Below, in pieces: positions 43,999-64,000 of a stretch of DNA of 64,000 nt; the stretch's first letter is position 1; every line of letters starts with the position of its first letter. Origin of the DNA: Yponomeuta sedellus (lineage: Eukaryota; Arthropoda; Insecta; Lepidoptera; Yponomeutidae); assembly GCA_934045075.1 (NCBI GenBank), contig OW203744.1, positions 5,258,795-5,322,794 of the forward strand, given 5' to 3'. The notes under the pieces are model-generated. The model did not search any database. It was not told the origin of the DNA and saw nothing but the letters and a program-made list of their open reading frames with translations. A program made the position numbers and the translations under genes.

Positions 43999-45137
43999 AT
44001 TACAACCATCGATAAAATATTACTAAAGTATAGATGGTTATTGTCCATACATCAAAGTGTACCTGAAATCTTAATTTTTTCCTGACTTACTAGATGTCGC
44101 TGCTGGTATTAATTTATCCATATCGTGAAAAAATTCGAACCATCAAAAATTCACACAACTAATAGTACGGACACAGAAAGGTCTGTAACTACGGAAGTGG
44201 TAATGATAGTAGTACCACACAAATTCACTGGATGGCGCGATTTCGATTAATGTTATTGTTTGTTTTATTTCATGCATATATTTATGCGAATGCTTAAAAA
44301 TACCAGGTTATCCTTGGTAAGAATAAGTATTAAATTATTGTTTTGTAGTTATAAGACATTGTTTATTTGTCAAATGACGTAAATCTGCAAAAATAGCTGT
44401 ATTTGTTTGTATTTAGTAGACAAAATTTATCGCGCTCACAGCGCTGTTGGCGTGAGTGATTCGAAACGCACCGTCACGCGTCATCGTCACTCGTAAACTC
44501 ATAAATAATAATAAAAAACTCATCAGCAGCATTATATTATTTTAAATGCACTAACCCGTGCTAACCCATTAGCTCAGTTGGAAAGAGCGCTGGCACGGAT
44601 AGCTAGAGGTTGCAGGTTCGAATCCCGGCATCGGTGGAATTTTTTATGTCTAAATAGGTGTTTTTCATTAGCAGAATATTATAATTTAGTATCGATACGT
44701 ACGTATAGAAATGAGATATTGTATTTTAGGTAGTACGGTGAACAACGCGACGCGCTACCCCTTTTTGTTCGGTACACGCACTTATGCCGCGCGCGATAAG
44801 AGCTGCCGTGGGGTATTCGACGGTGTCTATAGTGTAGTGTATCGACTGCACCTATTCTATTATTTTATGTCGATCACTTGACCTATAGGTCAATAAAACA
44901 TGTAATAAGCGCCATCTGTTGTGTAGTTTGAAAATTAATCATGAGAAACCTAAATGGAACTCTAGCGACTGCAGCGACACATTTTTATGACGGAATTTTT
45001 ATGGAAACGTATAACAATCACTTCGCAGTAGCGCCATCTAGGTTTAAGTTAAATTTTGTGATTTAAAATAAGGTACGGATTCAATGTACGTGGGTAAACA
45101 TCTATACTTTAGTAATATTTTATCGATGTTACAACTA
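43999..45137. mobile_element. Non-autonomous TIR transposon, ~1.14 kb
   Basis: Long imperfect inverted ends sharing ATCGATAAAATATTACTAAA and GTATAGATG, with weaker similarity further in (ctagatg[gt]cgct[ag]ct). Contains a tRNA-like repeat at 44,564; no protein coding. Confidence 0.7.
44564..44637 (+). repeat. tRNA-like repeat, copy 3 (most complete)
   Basis: 'cccattagctcagttggaaa', anticodon arm, B-box 'ggttcgaatcccggc'. Arms would fold, the anticodon triplet would be GGA, but U33 is C and Ser-type long variable arm is missing; flanks are shared with the other copies. Confidence 0.65.
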
Positions 45138-45394
45138 ATATTAGAGGAAGAGGACTTTTTGTTTGTATCTACCTAATTCGGTGTAAAGCGTTAATTAAAA
45201 CTGTGCTACCATCTGGCAGCCATCCTGCTCACACATCCTAACATTTTGAATGATTGTAAAATAATGAGTACACTATTGACAAATGGGATTTAACCGGCAC
45301 TAGAAAACAAGATTACGGCAATTTCAGACAATGTTTTTGTACCATACACCTGTTTATTGATAAAAAAAATAGGTGAGCTAAATAATAAACTTCA

Positions 45395-45554
45395 CACTAT
45401 CACGTCTAAACGGCTGGTGCGATTTTCATAAAATTTGGTATGGAGTTAGCTGATATCCTGGTTCAACACATAGGCTACGTTTTGCAGCGGGAAAATATCT
45501 CTTACTCATAACACACAATTTACTTTCCCTAATAAACCGCGGGGTACAGCTAGT
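45395..45554. repeat. Fragment of a common repeat ending CAGCTAGT (Helitron-like?)
   Basis: 'atttggtatggagttagctg', 'taggctacgttttgcagcgg' and terminal 'cgcggggtacagctagt' resemble a widespread lepidopteran repeat with a Helitron-type CTAGT end. Single copy here. Confidence 0.4.
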
Positions 45555-46149
45555 CTTAAATATGGCTAAATGTAATGTATGAAAACTCATTAATTTTATT
45601 TTCTAGTGCAGATTCCGCCTAGACTGCTACTCTGATTTTATCGAAAACATTTTAATCTTTTGTGTAAGTATTTCATGCAGATACTATCGCAGTTGGGGGG
45701 CCACAATGCTCAAAAACATAGGTTCATTTAGCTACCGAATGAAACATATGCATGCATGTAGAGACGGAAGCATGGTCTAAAACAATATGATAACTTAACC
45801 ATAACAACGAGTCGAGTACTCGAAAACACAATTGCAGCACAAACAGACAACATCACATCACCCTTATGCACTTAACATAGACGATCTAATGGCTCCTTCA
45901 CAAGTCAGTCGTGTCTGTTCAAGAAGATTGGATATTATATCATTTTTAAAATCAATTTACTAACGATATTAATTTTAAATTAAGTGAAAGTGGTTGCCGT
46001 AACCATTGGTCAACATATTCTGTTTCATGAAAACCTGAGGGTGCTAACTTGAAAGGCTTGCCTTACATTTTATAACTAAGCGGAATCCATAAAGTTTGAT
46101 GTGTTGTCCTTGAACAGACACTTCTCATTTGTCACTACTCGTTCTGAAT

Positions 46150-60078
<13,929 letters not shown>

Positions 60079-60120
60079 CTGGAATTTGAAAGGGGATTTT
60101 TTTATTATCTTTTATTTTTA

Positions 60121-60529
60121 AGGTTAGGCCTAACATTTCTGCGATGCAGGAAGAGACCCCATGCCTCAGCAGTGGGGACATACAAGGGTTGATATCGATC
60201 TATCGATGTCCCCACTGCTAGTGCACGGGTCTCTTCGCAGAAAGGTTAGGCCATACTCCGCCACGGGGATCAAGTCCGGGTTAGTGGAGGACTGTAAGAC
60301 AGTGGCGGGCCTAAGTGTCAGAAGTTATCAAGCCGCCCAAAAGGCCACTACCGTTAAATTACAGCCGGCACCAACGGTTTAGCGTGCCTTGCGAAGCACG
60401 GAAGCGCTTGGAAAAAATACCACTTGCGGTAGTCACGGGACGGTCATCCGTCCTGCACCTGACCGCGCCTGTTGCTGCATAACTCAATTTATTGATTCCA
60501 ATTACTCGACTTCGACCAGACCACGAGTA
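60121..60529 (-). mobile_element. Two 5S-headed SINEs, tail to tail
   Basis: 60,121-60,196 is a plus-strand tail fragment; 60,205-60,529 is a near-complete minus copy. They meet at 'gggttgatatcgatctatcg'. Confidence 0.78.
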
Positions 60530-60552
60530 CAAGGGTTGATATTGATAATTAT

Positions 60553-60850
60553 AGTGGGTAGAACATTGGAGTAGATAGCGAGAGAATCAGGTTCGATCCC
60601 CAGTGCGGGCATGTGCCAAATGACTTTTTTTTCTAAGTTATGTACATTTGTGAAGTTAAAGTAGACGATGCGACTCGCTATTGTGAAGGAAAACACCGTG
60701 AGGAAACCTGAGTGTCTGAGGTGCTCAATCAAAATAGCCAATCCGCGGTGGGCACGCGTGTTTATTAAGCCCATACTCTCGCTTTGTGGGAAGGCATGAG
60801 CAATGTTATAGGACGTTTGTAGGATACATAAAAAAAATATTTCCACTTAC
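60553..60850 (+). mobile_element. tRNA-headed SINE (family C), copy 1
   Basis: B-box 'caggttcgatccccagtgcg', then 'gggcatgtgccaaatgactt', 'gaaggaaaacaccgtgagga' and 'attaagcccata'. Shares body with 61,424 and 62,775. Confidence 0.7.
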
Positions 60851-61089
60851 TCTTAAAGCTTGATATTGATATCTTTTACAGAATTAGTTAGTATCTATCC
60901 ATGCGGTTACCCTGTATGTAATTAGAGGCGCATTAAGTAATGATTTATTTATTATAGGTTATTATATTAGTTGATGTAACCTCCGTTGATGGATCAATAA
61001 ACAAATCAAATCACTTCTCCCGAGGTCTCAAATTAGAATACGCCCAGATTGAGGACTTGTACAAACAATAATACGGCGCCCCCAGTTCG

Positions 61090-61375
61090 GCGCACCGGAT
61101 TCGAACCCACGAACTCTTTTGCCTGTAACATCAAAAGAGTGTTCGGTTGCGGCTTCTCTGGGTTCCTCTGTCGCGCAGCGGTAGCTCATCTGCCTACTAT
61201 GCAAGAGGTCCCGGGTTCGAATCCCGGCTGGGGACAAAAGACCCGAGGTCTTGGATGTTTACATGTTTGTTATGTCGTTGTTTCTGGTTCCCACGACACA
61301 GGGTATCCTTGTGTGGGGCTTGAAAAAATGTATGTGCCTGTATGTAAATGTTATGTTACGTTATGTTCTGAGTTC
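61090..61375 (+). mobile_element. tRNA-headed SINE (family B) with a second, inverted tRNA-like box
   Basis: 'gcgcagcggtagctcatctg', 'tcccgggttcgaatcccggc' at 61,164-61,236, then the family body to about 61,375. Just left, 61,095-61,130 holds an inverted B-box ('accggattcgaacccacg'). Confidence 0.7.
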
Positions 61376-61423
61376 AGAAGGCTGACACGCATGATAATTA
61401 CACTCACCCATACTCTCTCTGAA

Positions 61424-61640
61424 GAACCGGTGGTAGCTCAGGGTAGAACAATGGACTCGCATGCGTGAGACCCAGGTTCGACCCTCAAAGCGGGCATGTA
61501 CCAATGACTTTGTTTAATTTCAAAACTACGTACATTTGCGAATTTCTCACAATACCACACGCTAACCGTGAAGGAAAACATCGTGAGGAATCCCGAGCCT
61601 TAGTTGGCTCCGCACATATTGACTAGTCTTTCCTGTGGGC
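61424..61640 (+). mobile_element. tRNA-headed SINE (family C), copy 2
   Basis: A-box 'ggtggtagctcagggtagaa', B-box 'aggttcgaccctcaaagcgg', then the body 'gaaggaaaacatcgtgagga'. Confidence 0.72.
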
Positions 61641-61856
61641 TAGGCCGACTAAGCTGTCACAATGGTATAGGTGCTGGGCAAGCCTACACCATCTGAAACC
61701 ATGCCCCAGGCACTACAGCATTCGAGTGGTCCCTTCAGCCGTCTATTGTGAGTGAAGATGCTACTGAACGCTGTATAAATCATCTCATTACGTAGATGCG
61801 AAGGCCAAAGACCACTCTCTCTGAGAAAAGGATTGTGCCCTACAGTAGAACATAGA

Positions 61857-62706
61857 AGCGCTCGTGACCTAGCGGAACCGAGTGCTAAGGACTCACGAAG
61901 CGGTTTTCACCCGTGCCCGCCGCGGTTGCGGGCCGCGGCCTTTGTAGAATACAGATATTTATGTAAAAAATTAAAGCACATTTCACGACGCGTTTTACGC
62001 CCGCGGCGTGTGCGATTGTTTGCGGGTCCCGCTGCACCGTGGCGGTCATCTTGTACCGGCGGGCGCGGGTCGCGGTCCCGCAGCCGCGGCGGGTTGCAAC
62101 CGCGCGTTCTGCGGTCGGTTGGCGGGCTTTTTTTAATTCTTCTGTGAAGGAAGTATAACGCAACAGCTCGTTTCTGGTGTGTATCCATGACGGTCTGGAA
62201 CTCAACTGATCGTTTAACCGCCCGTCTTGCAACCGCCCGTCTTGCGATTATCAACCGCCAAGTTTGCGAGCGATAATCGCAACCGCGACGGCTGCGTAAC
62301 CGCACAAAACTCCGGTCTCGTGAGTTTTGAAAATAAAATTCCGTCACTCCATTCCGCCACCGCGGCGGGCACAGGTGAAAACCGCTTCGTGAGTCCTTAG
62401 CCTAATTGGAATCAATCACTTGGGTTAAGCAACAACAGGCGCGGTCAGGTACTGGATGGGTGACCATCTCGTGACTACCCAAGGCACGTTAAGCCGTTGG
62501 TGCCGGCTGCCATGTAATGGCAGTCGTTAAGCCATGTCAGAGGCCTTATAGGCGGCTTGATAACTTCTGACAGTAAGGCCCGCCACTGTCTTACAATACT
62601 CCACCAACCCAGACTTGGCCCCGTGGTGGAGTATGGCCTAAGCTTATGATAATTAACCGAAAAGACCCGTGCCCCAACAGTGGGGACATATAAAGGGTTG
62701 ATATCG
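61857..62706 (+). mobile_element. 5S-headed SINE split by a MITE
   Basis: Head start 'gcgctcgtgacctagcggaa' to 'ccgagtg' at 61,857-61,884, then a 516-bp insertion, then 'attggaatcaatcacttggg' and the rest of the SINE (62,405-62,706) to 'gggttgatatcg'. Confidence 0.82.
61885..62400. mobile_element. 516-bp GC-rich MITE with 41-bp TIRs, nested in the SINE
   Basis: TIRs CTAAGGACTCACGAAGCGGT... with one mismatch in 41 bp (61,885-61,925 and 62,360-62,400). Interior very GC-rich (ccgcggcggg, gcgggcgcgggtcgcgg), in contrast to surroundings. Open frames inside are compositional. Flanking TA on each side may be the target duplication. Confidence 0.85.
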
Positions 62707-62774
62707 AAGGCCAAAGACCACTCGCTCTGAGAGAAGGCTTGTGTCCTACAGTAGAACATGTGTAGGCTATCAAA

Positions 62775-62945
62775 AAGGTAAGCAATTTCCAAAGTTGTAG
62801 CACCAATACCACTCGCTAACTGTCAAGGAAAGCATCGTGAAATAACCTGAGTGTATGATGTGTTCACACCTAACCTAAGGGTTGAATTTACCAATCCGTG
62901 GCGGGAACGCGTGGTAATTAAGCCCATACCGTCTCTCTTCTTTCT
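62775..62945 (+). mobile_element. SINE family C, 3' part
   Basis: 'gtcaaggaaagcatcgtgaa', 'ccaatccgtggcgggaacgc' and 'taattaagcccatacc'. The tRNA-like head is missing. Confidence 0.6.
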
Positions 62946-63399
62946 TATACATCGTACCCTGACTTCGTTTCTTCATCGTTTCTTATACTTCGTACCGCCT
63001 TGACTTTGCCAGGCGGGGTCAGTTGCCTCGAGGTAAGCCAGTTGCCAAGCTGGTCTAAGTTGGTAGCCCATTCAGATGAACTTCAACAGTTGGAGCTAAG
63101 CTCTGAGTCCGAACTGATCCGTACATGGATTAATATCAGACTTTGACAAGGGAACCGAAGATGAAGGATTGGCGTCTGACGCGCGAGGTGGAGTGGGCCG
63201 ACAAGGGATTATTTTTTTCTCTCACAAAGAAAAACGAGAATTTCAGGGGTTAGTATCAGATGGTCGTAAAAGCATTTGGTCCAGGCATCAACTTGTCCTA
63301 AAATCATCATGACGAAATTGCAACTAGACTAAAAAGTAACTAGTTTGAAGCAACTCGTCAGAAATCCGTTAGACATAAGTATAGTATTTCATTACAAGT

Positions 63400-63500
63400 G
63401 CAAAAAGGCTGTCATTGCAAAGAGTTCCGACAAATGTCGACCCGAGCCGAGGCGCAGCCGAAGGAAAATATAAGTTGCAATGACGGTTCCGCATGTGTAC
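63400..63500. repeat. Hairpin repeat
   Basis: 'aggctgtcattgcaa' and 'ttgcaatgacggtt' face each other around a GC-rich centre ('gacccgagccgaggcgcagc'). Confidence 0.55.
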
Positions 63501-63601
63501 CTACTGAACGACTATTTTTAATACAGTTGCGAAAAAAATACAATTTAATAAAGAAAAATTATTTGGAAAATGGCGCCAACCGTAATAGTACATTATGATA
63601 T

Positions 63602-63702
63602 AAGTGCGGTAAGTTGAAAATTACAGCCGAGGCGATATTACTAGCCCGAGCCATCGGCGAGGGCTATAAGGAAACAGAGGCTGTAATTTTCAAAGCGCAC
63701 GT
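63602..63702. repeat. Hairpin repeat / small MITE
   Basis: 'gaaaattacagcc' at 63,616 and its inverse at 63,679-63,691, with 'gagccatcggcgagggctat' in the centre; the neighbouring words resemble those of the 63.4-kb hairpin. Confidence 0.55.
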
Positions 63703-64000
63703 ATGTCATACGACGTTTTATAACATATTTACGAGTAAATTAATAAAACTCTGACTTTGTTATCATCACTACTTGACGACATTTTCAAATAAAAACAATA
63801 CATCGAAAAGAAAGACAAAGAGCGCGCGGATTTATTTTTACTTGTCCACAAATGCGATGCGCGCGCATCAACTTTTTTTTTTAGGCAAAGGTACAAAAAC
63901 AGCCAGTATTACTAATAAAGTAAATTAATATTTTTGTGTTTTTGTTACAGATAAATGGTTGTAATTTATTTTCTAAATTAATTAAATTAAAGAATTAAAT

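Noticed and set aside
44564..44637. A functional tRNA-Ser(GGA) gene
   Set aside because: C instead of U at position 33, no long variable arm, and flanks shared with three other copies; it is a repeat.
61885..62400. Overlapping Arg/Pro-rich frames of 100-146 codons
   Set aside because: Produced by the high GC content of the MITE; no domain and no conserved start.

Overview
The window looks like AT-rich, repeat-dense nuclear DNA from an insect, most likely a moth or butterfly. The inference rests on a spliced multi-domain pacifastin (arthropod serine-protease inhibitor) gene, a SINE whose head resembles 5S rRNA, tRNA-headed SINEs, tails ending in the 'cagcagtggac' motif common in lepidopteran non-LTR elements, many short inverted-repeat elements, and mariner, pogo, Gypsy, DIRS and Penelope-type remnants. 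Nothing prokaryotic is present. Taxonomy is an inference; everything else was read by eye without a database search.

The main host gene lies on the minus strand, from 60,078 down to 46,150. Fourteen exons can be read, twelve of them carrying one pacifastin light-chain domain each (C-x9-C-N-x-C-x-C ... G ... C-T-x3-C). The reading phases chain without a break: five 1-1 exons, a cysteine-free linker exon that switches phase 1 to 0, four 0-0 exons, a 39-bp microexon, one 0-to-1 exon, one 1-1 exon and a terminal exon ending in TAA. The predicted product is about 646 residues plus an upstream start (signal peptide) that was not found and may lie beyond 64,000. Introns are filled with SINEs, inverted-repeat elements and a remarkable array made of copies of the 3' half of exon 13.

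The 3' module of this gene (microexon, exon 12, exon 13, exon 14) has paralogous pieces to the left: a microexon and exon-12 copy at 26.7-26.15 kb, a frameshifted terminal-exon copy at 11.0 kb, and a microexon and exon-12 copy at 5.4-4.03 kb followed by three shortened exon-13 copies at 2.3, 1.1 and 0.05 kb. Those three sit in a 1.0-1.24-kb tandem repeat that itself holds about 76-bp subrepeats. The best reading is repeated tandem duplication of the 3' end of a pacifastin gene, with later decay and expansion.

The rest is mobile DNA. 14.3-18.3 kb is a pogo-like DNA transposon with a psq/CENP-B/DDE transposase broken by two frameshifts. 18.48-24.55 kb is a full-length Gypsy-type LTR retrotransposon (two 487-bp LTRs, TTAT target duplication) with a stop in gag and a frameshift in pol. 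A diverged duplicate of the host site without either element is kept at 25.0-25.4 kb. 27.2-28.2 kb is a Penelope-type GIY-YIG endonuclease fragment enclosed by MITE arms. 31.4-35.2 kb is a DIRS-like element interrupted by a LINE. About ten 5S-derived SINE copies and many MITEs complete the window. 35.4-46.1 kb contains no recognisable host gene.
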